A model generated the notes under the pieces. That model was not told the DNA's origin. It saw only the letters and a list, made by a program, of their open reading frames with translations, and searched no databases. From an uncultured Algibacter sp. (GTDB lineage Bacteria > Bacteroidota > Bacteroidia > Flavobacteriales > Flavobacteriaceae): a stretch of DNA of 33,404 nucleotides. Each line of letters starts with the position of its first letter. The first letter of the stretch is position 1. The stretch is taken from contig CALKXS010000186.1 of NCBI GenBank assembly GCA_938003745.1, positions 1 to 33,404 on the forward strand. Reading direction: 5' to 3'. A program made the translations under genes and the position numbers. Below, piece by piece: positions 7,406 through 15,482 of this stretch.

Positions 7406-10400
7406 TGTATTTCTTGAAATAAGATTGTACTTTCTTTTTATAAATCGGGCGCAAAGGTAGTGCTTGTCTATTTAATATTTCGGTTGTTTTAAAATATTGT
7501 TTGGCAGATGGTATTTGATTATTAGTATTGTTATCAAATACTCTTTTATTAGATTCTGATTCACGCTTATTTTCTTCGCCTTGTTGAAACGTAGCATTCT
7601 CCAATTTCAATAATTGATGTTTAAGATCCATCATCTTTTGAAGCGTTTGATTGGTAAAACCTTTGTTGATTAAATCCAATTCAATCTCTTCCATTTTACG
7701 CTCCAATCTTTGTCCTTTACCGCCTAAACCTTCTTTCTCAATTTGGTCTTGTAATGCTTGTCTTAACTCTTGCTGTTTTTGATAAATTTTGAATAGCTCT
7801 TCACTATTCTGCTCACCAAAGCCATCTCCTGCTCTTCCTCCTTCTTTTCCTTCTCCTGGCTTATCACCCTTTTTTCCTTTTTCTTCCTTTTCACCATTCT
7901 CACCTTTATTTCCCTCTTTACCTTTTTTTCCTTCTTTATTTCCTTCACCCTCTTTCTTGCCTTCTCCATCTTTAGGCTTTCCCTTCTCTCCTTTTTTAAT
8001 GCCTTTTTCCATCATTTTATTAAGTTGTTCTTGACTCATAATAATATCAGGAAGCTGCTCATCACCCTCTCCTTGGCCTTGAGACATTGACATACTCTCT
8101 TGCATATTATCTAAAACATTACTTAAAAAATCTGCCAGATTATTTGCTGCAGTTGTTGCAAATTGCTGTTTAGCTATTCCTTGGTACATTTGATTTTCAG
8201 CAAGCATCGCTATAGCCTTCTCTATATTAAAATATACTTCTGTTATTTCTTTATTTACATTCTCAGGAAGTTTTGGTTGACGTAAAGACAAAGCAAATAA
8301 ACTGTCATCTATGTGCTCAAAATGCTCTTTTAAATTTTGTTGCTTTTTTAAATAACTAGCATATTTATTATGGTTAACCTCAATAGATTTAAACTGATTC
8401 ATTAAAGCTTCCTCGTCAAAAGAAAATATAACAAGATTATCTAAAACTTGTCTTAACATTTCCATATCTTCTTGCATTTGTTCACCTCCACTCATTTGCA
8501 TAGAAGCACCCATTTTTTTGCTCATTTCTTTCATTTGTTGAGCTGCCTTTTTTTGATTTTTTTTTGCTTTAGATTGATTTTTATTTTTTTCTTGATCGGA
8601 TTGTGAACCTTCTTTTTTATCTAAATTTTCAGAAGCTTGTTTTTGTTCATTATCAACTTCCCTTTCATCAACTTTATCCCGAGGAATATCCAAGGGTTTT
8701 TTTAAAGCCTTATTATCTTTTTGAAGCTCTTCTATTTCTTTTTTATAATCATCAAACTTTTTATTAAGTCCATCTTGTTTGTCTTTTGTGTTTTCTTCTT
8801 CGGGTTTATTAGCTAATTTCTCTTGCTCTTCTGATAGCTCTTCTAATTCATCCTTAAGTTTATCTAGCTTCTTTTCAACATAAAAACGCTTTGTTAATTC
8901 TAACAATTGTTGCAAACTTTTCTTCTTATTTTTATTTTGCTTAGCAAGGTCTTCCAATTTTTTTCCTAGCTCGTCCTTATTAATTTTGTCTGTAAGCTTT
9001 TCTAATTCTTTTAATAGCTTCTCGTCTTTTTTAAGTTGCTCTTCGTTATCTTCTAAACGCTTTTTTAAATCTTCTTTAAATTCATCTTTCTCCTTATTAC
9101 CTTTTTGAAAATTTTCTAAATTCTCTTTCAATCTTTTGTTGAAATTTTTCATCATTTGATCTTGGTTCTTCTGACGCTTAAAAAAAGATTCTAACTTCTT
9201 TTTATCATTAAAATTTAAAGCATTCTTTTCCTTTTGGGTTTGTGAAAGCTCCTTCAACTTTTTATCCTGCTCTTCAAATTTCTCTAAAGATTTATTTAAT
9301 TTTTGAATGGTTTCACCTTGTTCTTTCAGCTGCTTTTCCTCTTCTTCTTCATATGTTCGTTTCCTATAGCTGAAAATATTACTTTTTACAGACTTAAATC
9401 TATTAACTACATCATTATCAAATACTTGAAAATAGAAATCATAGGAAACACCTTCTTTAATTTCTAAATTGTTTGGAAAAGCAGAAATGAATTCAGAAAT
9501 ATTAGAAGCAGAGACTTTTATGTTACTTATTTGTTTTTCTTTTTCATTATTGGAAGGATAAAAAACTAACTGCAATTTTGTAAATCCGTAATCATCACTT
9601 ACCTGTCCATAAAAATAAAGCGTTTGTAAATCCAAACTATCTACTTTCATTTTCACATTTAATTCTGGATATTCATCTTTTACAACATCAATATTAAATG
9701 ATATGTTTTCATAATCTTTTAAGTTTTTATTATTTGTACTTACTGCATAATTAAAATTAGAATACATAGATTTTGATGCTTCAAAAACTGTATTATTTTT
9801 TGATGAAAACTTTAAAGTATCTTTAGCATATAAGTAAACCGACTCAGTAGATTTTGTATAAAGCAGCCATTTAATTTTTGTTCCCTCAGGTACTGATGCA
9901 TTTCCAGAACCCTTTAATATTTCATCTTTTCGTTTTGTATATCTAGGATAATCTAACTGCATTTCAAAACTTAAAAGCGAAGGCACTTCAACTACTTTTA
10001 ACTCATATGGTTTTGATGTTACATCATTTGCCAAAAGCTGAAATGTTATATTTTCTTTTGGTTGTCCAAATACATATTCAAACTCCCCTATTTTCTTTTC
10101 TTGCAAAAAATAAGTTTCTCCGTTATACTTTATTTGTGCACTTTCTGGTGTAACCTCTCCAGCCGTTTTTATAATTAATTTATAGTCTTTATTTTCAATA
10201 GCTTTTAAACTATCATTAACCACAAAAAACTGAAACGGTGCAGGCGGCTCATAAGCTGTTTTATAATGCGTAACACGTTCATAACTATCTGTAAACCAAT
10301 TAAAATTTCCGGTAAAACCAATTAAGGCAAGTATAACTATTGGGATTGCTGCGTATTTTAAATACCCAATATTATTTTTGAAGTTGATAGCTAACTTAAA

Positions 10401-10817
10401 CGGAATAGGTTTTAACTCAACCGCCTTTTGCTCTATACTTGCTAATAGTAATTCTGATTTAGATTCGTTATCGTTTAACTGAAGTACATTTAACAATCTG
10501 TCATTAACCTCAGGAAAATGTGATCCAATAATTTTTGAGGCATCATTATAATTAATTCCATTTTGAAGTTTTAATAATTTTGCCAAAGGCAGAAAAATAA
10601 ACTTAACTAACAGGCCTATTTCAACTAAAATAAATAGCCAAAATAGCACAGTTCTTGCCGTTGGATTTAACCATAAAACAGACTCAATAAACAGCGTGAA
10701 TAAAAAATACAATAAGCCAATGGCAAAGAAAAGAATAGCACCCTTTATTAATTCGTTAGTGTAATACCGTCGTATAAACACCTCTAATTTATCTTGTATA
10801 TTTTTAAAATTACTCAT
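7398..10817 (-). CDS. DUF4175-family membrane protein with very long coiled coil
   Basis: This 1139-residue protein belongs to a Bacteroidota family annotated DUF4175. It starts with two membrane helices (about residues 24-45 and 55-77), then a third (about 153-172), followed by a large, probably extracytoplasmic, beta-rich part (about 190-500). From about 500 to 740 it is an extreme Lys/Glu/Gln coiled coil. Another helical region follows (about 740-900). A low-complexity Gly/Lys/Glu stretch (about 940-1010, GEGKKEGEGNKEGKKG-like) and a short C-terminal part rich in Gln complete it. Function is unknown; the design suggests an envelope-spanning or scaffold protein. It is the first gene of a leftward run with ybeY, overlapping it by 8 nt. 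Confidence 0.85.
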   Translation of the reverse strand: MSNFKNIQDKLEVFIRRYYTNELIKGAILFFAIGLLYFLFTLFIESVLWLNPTARTVLFWLFILVEIGLLVKFIFLPLAKLLKLQNGINYNDASKIIGSHFPEVNDRLLNVLQLNDNESKSELLLASIEQKAVELKPIPFKLAINFKNNIGYLKYAAIPIVILALIGFTGNFNWFTDSYERVTHYKTAYEPPAPFQFFVVNDSLKAIENKDYKLIIKTAGEVTPESAQIKYNGETYFLQEKKIGEFEYVFGQPKENITFQLLANDVTSKPYELKVVEVPSLLSFEMQLDYPRYTKRKDEILKGSGNASVPEGTKIKWLLYTKSTESVYLYAKDTLKFSSKNNTVFEASKSMYSNFNYAVSTNNKNLKDYENISFNIDVVKDEYPELNVKMKVDSLDLQTLYFYGQVSDDYGFTKLQLVFYPSNNEKEKQISNIKVSASNISEFISAFPNNLEIKEGVSYDFYFQVFDNDVVNRFKSVKSNIFSYRKRTYEEEEEKQLKEQGETIQKLNKSLEKFEEQDKKLKELSQTQKEKNALNFNDKKKLESFFKRQKNQDQMMKNFNKRLKENLENFQKGNKEKDEFKEDLKKRLEDNEEQLKKDEKLLKELEKLTDKINKDELGKKLEDLAKQNKNKKKSLQQLLELTKRFYVEKKLDKLKDELEELSEEQEKLANKPEEENTKDKQDGLNKKFDDYKKEIEELQKDNKALKKPLDIPRDKVDEREVDNEQKQASENLDKKEGSQSDQEKNKNQSKAKKNQKKAAQQMKEMSKKMGASMQMSGGEQMQEDMEMLRQVLDNLVIFSFDEEALMNQFKSIEVNHNKYASYLKKQQNLKEHFEHIDDSLFALSLRQPKLPENVNKEITEVYFNIEKAIAMLAENQMYQGIAKQQFATTAANNLADFLSNVLDNMQESMSMSQGQGEGDEQLPDIIMSQEQLNKMMEKGIKKGEKGKPKDGEGKKEGEGNKEGKKGKEGNKGENGEKEEKGKKGDKPGEGKEGGRAGDGFGEQNSEELFKIYQKQQELRQALQDQIEKEGLGGKGQRLERKMEEIELDLINKGFTNQTLQKMMDLKHQLLKLENATFQQGEENKRESESNKRVFDNNTNNQIPSAKQYFKTTEILNRQALPLRPIYKKKVQSYFKKYND

Positions 10818-10844
10818 ACTCTATTTTAATACATTGGCTTCAAA

Positions 10845-10857
10845 TTCCGCGAAAGCG
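10845..10857. repeat. Short dispersed repeat, intergenic copy (TTCCGCGAAAGCG)
   Basis: The 13-base sequence TTCCGCGAAAGCG occurs here between DUF4175 and gltX and again, in longer form, at 15653-15672 and (inverted) at 26454-26473. The core CGC-GAAA-GCG could fold as a GNRA-loop hairpin. Confidence 0.6.
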
Positions 10858-10932
10858 AAAAAAGAAAACATACAATTAACTTACTAAACTACAATTTTAA
10901 TTACAACAGCGTTTATAATAATGTGTTAATTG

Positions 10933-10940
10933 TATATTTG
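10933..10940 (+). promoter_or_regulatory. Predicted -7 box of gltX
   Basis: TATATTTG matches the TAnnTTTG element. The expected -33 region reads GTTTATAA (from 10911), a weak match at suitable spacing. Transcription from about 10946 would give a leader near 79 nt containing the palindrome at 10951-10967. Confidence 0.5.
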
Positions 10941-10950
10941 CGACAAATTC

Positions 10951-10967
10951 CTGAAACTAGTTCAGGA
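10951..10967. repeat. Short palindromic repeat in the gltX leader
   Basis: CCTGAA-ACTAG-TTCAGG is a 6-bp-arm inverted repeat followed by ATGACA. It resembles the CCTGAAAC...GTTCAGGATGAC intergenic repeat that I have seen in many Bacteroidota genomes; the family link is from memory. Confidence 0.5.
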
Positions 10968-11024
10968 TGACAGTTTCAATCTACACTTAAATGTAAACAT
11001 TTAAGAATTATTTTTAATTACAAC

Positions 11025-12536
11025 ATGACTAAAAACGTTCGTGTGCGTTTTGCACCAAGCCCAACAGGACCTTTACACATAGGAGGAGTTCGTACTGCTC
11101 TATTCAACTATTTATTTGCTAAAAAACACAACGGAACTTTTGTTCTTAGAATAGAAGATACCGATCAAAATCGCTACGTAGAAGGTGCCGAAAATTATAT
11201 TGTAGATGCATTAAACTGGTGCAATATGCCTTTTGATGAAGGCCCAGGTAAGAACGAAAAATTTGGTCCGTACAGACAAAGCGAACGTAAACATTTATAT
11301 AAAGCTTACGCCGAAAAATTAATAGCATCTGGTAATGCATATTATGCTTTTGATACTGCTGAATCTTTAGATTTTCATAGAAAAGATCATGAATCTAAGG
11401 GCAAAACGTTTATATATAACTGGCATAACAGACTTAAATTAAGTAATTCTTTATCGCTTAACGCAGAAGAGGTAAAAGCTAAATTAGATGCTGGAGAGGA
11501 CTATGTAATTCGTTTTAAATCACCTCAAGATGAAACTTTACATTTAACAGATATTATTCGTGGCAATATGAAAATTGACACCAATGTTTTAGATGATAAA
11601 GTGCTGTTTAAAAGTGATGGGATGCCAACATATCATTTAGCAAATATTGTTGATGACCATTTAATGGAAATTAGCCATGTTATTCGTGGAGAAGAGTGGC
11701 TACCCTCTTTAGCGTTACATTTTCAGTTATACAAAGCTTTTGAATGGGATGCCCCAGAATTTGCACATTTACCTCTTATTTTAAAACCTACAGGAAAAGG
11801 AAAATTAAGTAAACGTGATGGCGATAAATTAGGTTTCCCTGTTTTTCCATTACAATGGGAAGATCCAAAATCAAACGATGTTTCTAGAGGCTACAAAGAA
11901 GATGGATATTTTCCTGAAGCCATGATTAATTTCTTATCATTTTTAGGATGGAATCCTGGAACGGAACAAGAAATTTTTAATCTTAACGAATTAATAAATA
12001 CTTTTGATTTAAGTAGAGTTAATAAAGCAGGTGCACGTTTTGATCCTGATAAAACAAAGTGGTTTAATCACCATTACATGCAAGAGCAAAACAATGATGA
12101 ATTAGCCAAAGTCTTCAAAGCGCAACGTGTAGAATTAGCAGATATAGACACACAATACATTGCTATGGCTGTTGGTTTAATTAAGGAACGTGCTACGTTT
12201 ATTTCAGACTTTTGGGATCTTACACACTTCTTTTTCAATGCTCCAAATTCTTATGATGAAAAAGCATCTAAGAAAGCTATAAAAGAAGGCACAAGCGATT
12301 TAATGAATGAACTAATAAGTATCATTAACGCAAATACAGATTTTACTGTTGAAACACTTCAAACAGAAATTAAAGGTTGGATAACAGCCAAAGAAATTGG
12401 TTTTGGAAAAGTAATGATGCCATTGCGTTTAGCTTTAGTTGGTGCTTTACAAGGGCCAGATGTTTTTGATATTATGTACATGATTGGGAAAAATGAAACG
12501 GTAAAACGTATTAAGAATATTGTAAATACAATATAA
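11025..12536 (+). CDS. gltX: Glutamyl-tRNA synthetase
   Basis: This class I synthetase charges tRNA-Glu with glutamate. The first signature is FAPSPTGPLHIGGVRTALFN (HIGH motif at residues 18-21, reading HIGG as usual for GluRS). DVLKSDGMPTYHLAN-like text (here VLFKSDGMPTYHLANIVDDH) and IRGEEWLPS are family hallmarks; the KMSKS motif reads KLSKRDG near residue 263. The C-terminal anticodon-binding part (about 330-503) is helical. Length of 503 is normal. It is preceded by a TATATTTG box and followed by a strong terminator, so it is a single-gene unit. Together with glnS in the same window it shows that Gln-tRNA is made directly rather than only by amidation of Glu-tRNA. Confidence 0.97.
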   Translation: MTKNVRVRFAPSPTGPLHIGGVRTALFNYLFAKKHNGTFVLRIEDTDQNRYVEGAENYIVDALNWCNMPFDEGPGKNEKFGPYRQSERKHLYKAYAEKLIASGNAYYAFDTAESLDFHRKDHESKGKTFIYNWHNRLKLSNSLSLNAEEVKAKLDAGEDYVIRFKSPQDETLHLTDIIRGNMKIDTNVLDDKVLFKSDGMPTYHLANIVDDHLMEISHVIRGEEWLPSLALHFQLYKAFEWDAPEFAHLPLILKPTGKGKLSKRDGDKLGFPVFPLQWEDPKSNDVSRGYKEDGYFPEAMINFLSFLGWNPGTEQEIFNLNELINTFDLSRVNKAGARFDPDKTKWFNHHYMQEQNNDELAKVFKAQRVELADIDTQYIAMAVGLIKERATFISDFWDLTHFFFNAPNSYDEKASKKAIKEGTSDLMNELISIINANTDFTVETLQTEIKGWITAKEIGFGKVMMPLRLALVGALQGPDVFDIMYMIGKNETVKRIKNIVNTI

Positions 12537-12568
12537 TGAACCTATTATAATTCTTTTATATAAAAAAG

Positions 12569-12595
12569 GCTCTAAATATATTTAGAGCTTTTTTT
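12569..12595 (+). terminator. Rho-independent terminator of gltX
   Basis: GCTCTAAA (12569-12576) pairs perfectly with TTTAGAGC (12581-12588) around a TATA loop, followed by seven T (12589-12595). A preceding A-run makes it work for the converging gene at 12612 as well. Confidence 0.9.
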
Positions 12596-12611
12596 ATATA
12601 ATTGTATAAAT

Positions 12612-13295
12612 CTAAAAAGACAACATCGCTCCAAATACAAACATAGATATATTCCCTTTAAAACGAGAATCGCCACCAGAAGCATCTATATCTTCACTTT
12701 CAAGCTTTTTTAATATGTTAGTTGCGCCATAAATATAATGTGCTCTAAGTTTTAAAAATTTAAAACCAGCTGTAATACCCACTGCCCCATTCAAATTAAA
12801 TTGAGAAATATTACTAATATCTTCTGCAGTTAAATTATCGTAATTATTAATAAAATATCCTTCTTGGTTTTTATCTTCAATTTCTAATCTGCTATTGTAT
12901 TGTAGCATCGGTCCAACATCAAGAGTTACATAAGGTCCTGCAAGTTTTATATGCCCCATTAACGTCAGTTGAGCTGCAAAAAGTTTATAATCTACAAATT
13001 CATTTGTAGCACTAGACGTAGTTGGTCTTCCTAAAATACTAATAGTACTTTCAGATAATTGCATACCATAACTCATATTATACCATCTATGAGGGATCTC
13101 TACTGTGGCAGTTAAACTACCAACAAAACCATCACCTTCGGTTGTTATAAAATTATCAGTTTTAATATCTATTTTAGTAATACCACCAAAAATGCCAATA
13201 CCATTTACAATATCATAATTTCCTTTTTGAGAAAAAGATTTTGTAACAAAACATAGTGTTAGAGCTACTAATAAGAAAATTCTGTTATATTTCAT
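12612..13295 (-). CDS. Predicted outer-membrane beta-barrel protein
   Basis: The product has a Sec signal peptide (MKYNRIFLLVALTLCFVTKS, cleaved after FSQ) and a mature part of about 200 residues with many alternating strands, Gly/Asn-rich turns, and a C-terminal phenylalanine after NISMFVFGAMLSF, as outer-membrane barrels have. I chose the ATG at 13293-13295; a longer reading would use a TTG at 13317-13319 and add eight residues before the signal peptide, overlapping the predicted promoter. Full name and function are unknown. It is divergent from the SPFH gene. Confidence 0.7.
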   Translation of the reverse strand: MKYNRIFLLVALTLCFVTKSFSQKGNYDIVNGIGIFGGITKIDIKTDNFITTEGDGFVGSLTATVEIPHRWYNMSYGMQLSESTISILGRPTTSSATNEFVDYKLFAAQLTLMGHIKLAGPYVTLDVGPMLQYNSRLEIEDKNQEGYFINNYDNLTAEDISNISQFNLNGAVGITAGFKFLKLRAHYIYGATNILKKLESEDIDASGGDSRFKGNISMFVFGAMLSF

Positions 13296-13316
13296 AAGGT
13301 TAAGGTTATAATTAGC

Positions 13317-13324
13317 CAAATATA
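13317..13324 (-). promoter_or_regulatory. Possible -7 box of the beta-barrel gene
   Basis: On the minus strand this reads TATATTTG, a TAnnTTTG match 21 nt before the chosen ATG at 13295. No good -33 element is visible. Its position argues against the upstream TTG start. Confidence 0.4.
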
Positions 13325-13371
13325 ATGTAATTTTAGTATCTTAAAATTTCTAACCTTTTTAATTATTTATT

Positions 13372-14301
13372 ATGCCTATTTTATCAATTATTCTAATTGT
13401 ATTTGGACTGTTTATTTTAATATCTGGTCTATTTACTGTAAAACAACAAACTGCAGCGATTGTAGAACGCTTCGGAAAATTTCACAGTATTCGTCAATCT
13501 GGTCTTCATTTAAAAATTCCTTTAGTAGATCGTATTTCTGGGCGTTTAAGTCTAAAAATTCAACAACTAGACGTTATAGTAGAAACCAAAACCAAAGATG
13601 ATGTATTTGTACGTTTAAAAGTATCAGTACAATATAAAGTTATTAAAGACAAGGTTGAAGATGCCTTTTATAAATTAGATTATCCTCATGATCAAATTAC
13701 AAGTTATGTATTTGATGTAGTACGTGCCGAGGTACCAAAAATGATTTTAGATGATGTTTTCTTAAAAAAAGATGATGTTGCTATAGCTGTAAAAACAGAA
13801 TTAAATGAAGCCATGCAAAATTATGGTTACGATATTATAAAAACTTTAGTAACAGATATTGATCCTGATGCGCAAGTTAAAGAAGCCATGAACCGTATTA
13901 ATGCTGCCGATAGAGAAAAAACAGCAGCACAGTATGAAGGAGACGCGCAACGTATTTTAATTGTTGAAAAAGCAAAAGCTGAAGCAGAAAGTAAACGTTT
14001 ACAAGGTCAAGGTATTGCAGACCAACGTCGTGAGATTGCTCGTGGCTTAGAAGAGTCTGTAGATGTTTTAAACCGTGTTGGTATTAACTCTCAAGAAGCT
14101 TCTGCACTTATTGTTGTTACACAACATTATGATACATTACAAGCCATTGGTAGCGAAACAAATAGTAACTTAATTTTACTACCAAATTCACCACAAGCAG
14201 GTAGCACCATGCTAAATGATATGGTTGCTAGTTTTACAGCAAGTAATCAAATTGGTGAGGCCATGAAAAATCAAAAAGCTTTAAAAAAGAAGAATGACTA
14301 A
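13372..14301 (+). CDS. SPFH/band 7 (stomatin-like) membrane protein
   Basis: The 309-residue protein has one N-terminal membrane helix (about residues 3-22, PILSIILIVFGLFILISG) followed by an SPFH/band 7 domain (about 24-190: AAIVERFGKFHSIRQSGLHL, KIPLVDRISGRLSLKIQQLD, TKDDVFVRLKVSVQYKV, LNEAMQNYGYDI). A helical, Ala/Glu/Lys-rich region follows (about 185-235, with AADREKTAAQYEGDAQRILI). This is the layout of stomatin/QmcA proteins that form large oligomeric membrane scaffolds. Its last codons overlap the start of the next gene by 8 nt, so the two were probably translated together before the downstream gene broke. Confidence 0.9.
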   Translation: MPILSIILIVFGLFILISGLFTVKQQTAAIVERFGKFHSIRQSGLHLKIPLVDRISGRLSLKIQQLDVIVETKTKDDVFVRLKVSVQYKVIKDKVEDAFYKLDYPHDQITSYVFDVVRAEVPKMILDDVFLKKDDVAIAVKTELNEAMQNYGYDIIKTLVTDIDPDAQVKEAMNRINAADREKTAAQYEGDAQRILIVEKAKAEAESKRLQGQGIADQRREIARGLEESVDVLNRVGINSQEASALIVVTQHYDTLQAIGSETNSNLILLPNSPQAGSTMLNDMVASFTASNQIGEAMKNQKALKKKND

Positions 14302-14810
14302 AATAAAAGGAACCATTATCATGCTACTACTCTTTTGTAGTAGCATTTCTTTTGCTCAAAGTAAATCAGAGTTAAAAGAATATGCTCTAAGAGATACTAA
14401 AATAACATCTCAAGCCACTTTAAAAATAGATTTTGATACCGTTTTAAATTATATACTTATCCAAGTGTATTAAACAAAGAAAAAGCTATTGAACTCTTAA
14501 CTTCTACGTTTAGTACCATAAAAGAACAAGGGTTTGTTTTTGAAAAAGCAAATATATTAAACGTATCTTATATTGTTTTTAAACAAGATGAATACCATTG
14601 TTACATTGAAGGGTTTAATCAAATGACCATGAGTGGTATTCGAATCAAATCTAAAAGTTATTTATCAGGCATTTATAATAGTGAAAAAAAATATGGAGCT
14701 TTATAGAAGCTAAACAGATTAAAGATGAAAACTTACTTAAAGCTATTTTTCCAGATTTTAAAACTAGTTTGAACATTCCAAACGATGAAACCACAACTGA
14801 AGAAATATAA
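14294..14810 (+). pseudogene. Secreted protein of unknown function, broken by two frameshifts
   Basis: The ATG at 14294-14296 overlaps the SPFH stop. The first frame begins with a Sec signal peptide (MTKIKGTIIMLLLFCSSISF, then AQ) and ends after VLNYILIQVY. The second frame continues smoothly from about 14450 (YPSVLNKEKAIELLTSTFST, later YHCYIEGFNQM) and fails after a run of eight A at about 14687-14694. The third frame completes the protein (SFIEAKQIKDENLLKAIFPD) and stops at 14808-14810. Rejoined, it would be about 171 residues, a small periplasmic or secreted protein; I do not recognise a named family. One of the two shifts is at a homopolymer, so sequencing error is possible. Confidence 0.75.
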
Positions 14811-14814
14811 TTGT

Positions 14815-14850
14815 AAAGTCTGTTATTTAAAATAACGGACTTTTTATTTT
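14815..14850 (+). terminator. Rho-independent terminator after the SPFH/secreted-protein unit
   Basis: AAAGTCTGTTATTT (14815-14828) pairs with AAATAACGGACTTT (14830-14843) with one T-G wobble; a T-rich run (14841-14850) follows. The position 5 nt past the pseudogene stop fits. Confidence 0.85.
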
Positions 14851-14916
14851 AAAATTCTATTATTAATTAAATGTCACCTTCTACGTAACCGAAAGGTTTT
14901 CAAATTAAAACTAAGT

Positions 14917-15426
14917 TTATAACTTTCTAAATTCAGGAACTGCATCTTTCTTTTCCTCTTCCTTTTTTATATCATCTTTATTTACACTACCCGGAAAACT
15001 CAATGAAGTACTTGTAAATGTGGTTCCAAAATTAATATGAGCATAATACACTTGACTCACAGCATTTTTAACTTGTTCTTCTGATAACTCTTTTAGTGGA
15101 TGAATAAATACCGACCACAATACGCCATCTGAAACGGCATATTTAACGTCTAACGCAGTATGAAAATTGGCAACTAAAGCGGCTTTAATTAATTCTTCAT
15201 TTAAATTATTTGAATCTGCTATAGGCGAAATAATTCGCATTCTATTATGGTTTTCATCAGTAATAGACATCATAGGAATCTCTTTTACAAAAAATTGCCA
15301 CCCTCCTAAATCTCCTTGAATAGAATCACTTACAGTAGTATAAATGGTTTGAAGCTTTTCATTAGACATATTTTGACAAAATATGCTAAATGGAACGAAA
15401 AGTAAAAAAAACACCAGTTTTTTCAT
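14917..15426 (-). CDS. Secreted protein of unknown function
   Basis: This 169-residue product starts with a typical signal peptide (MKKLVFFLLFVPFSIFCQN). The mature part is mixed alpha/beta (DSIQGDLGGWQFFVKEIPMM, later ALVANFHTALDVKYAVSDGV) with a Lys/Glu-rich tail. I do not recognise the family; it looks like the many small conserved periplasmic proteins of Flavobacteriaceae. The ATG at 15424-15426 is chosen because the longer reading from 15459 would put charged residues before the signal peptide. It lies 56 nt downstream of the acyltransferase gene on the same strand, so co-transcription is likely. Confidence 0.65.
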   Translation of the reverse strand: MKKLVFFLLFVPFSIFCQNMSNEKLQTIYTTVSDSIQGDLGGWQFFVKEIPMMSITDENHNRMRIISPIADSNNLNEELIKAALVANFHTALDVKYAVSDGVLWSVFIHPLKELSEEQVKNAVSQVYYAHINFGTTFTSTSLSFPGSVNKDDIKKEEEKKDAVPEFRKL

Positions 15427-15482
15427 AAAATACATTTTCTTGCTAAGTCGAAAAAACAAACGTATCCAAACAAAAAAGAATA

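Noticed and set aside
7763-8034. Pro/Ser-rich and Lys/Glu-rich open frames on both strands
   Set aside because: They are shadows of the low-complexity region of the DUF4175 gene.
10951-10967. T-box or similar amino-acid riboswitch before gltX
   Set aside because: Only one short palindrome is present, with no T-box sequence, and T-boxes are not usual in Bacteroidota.
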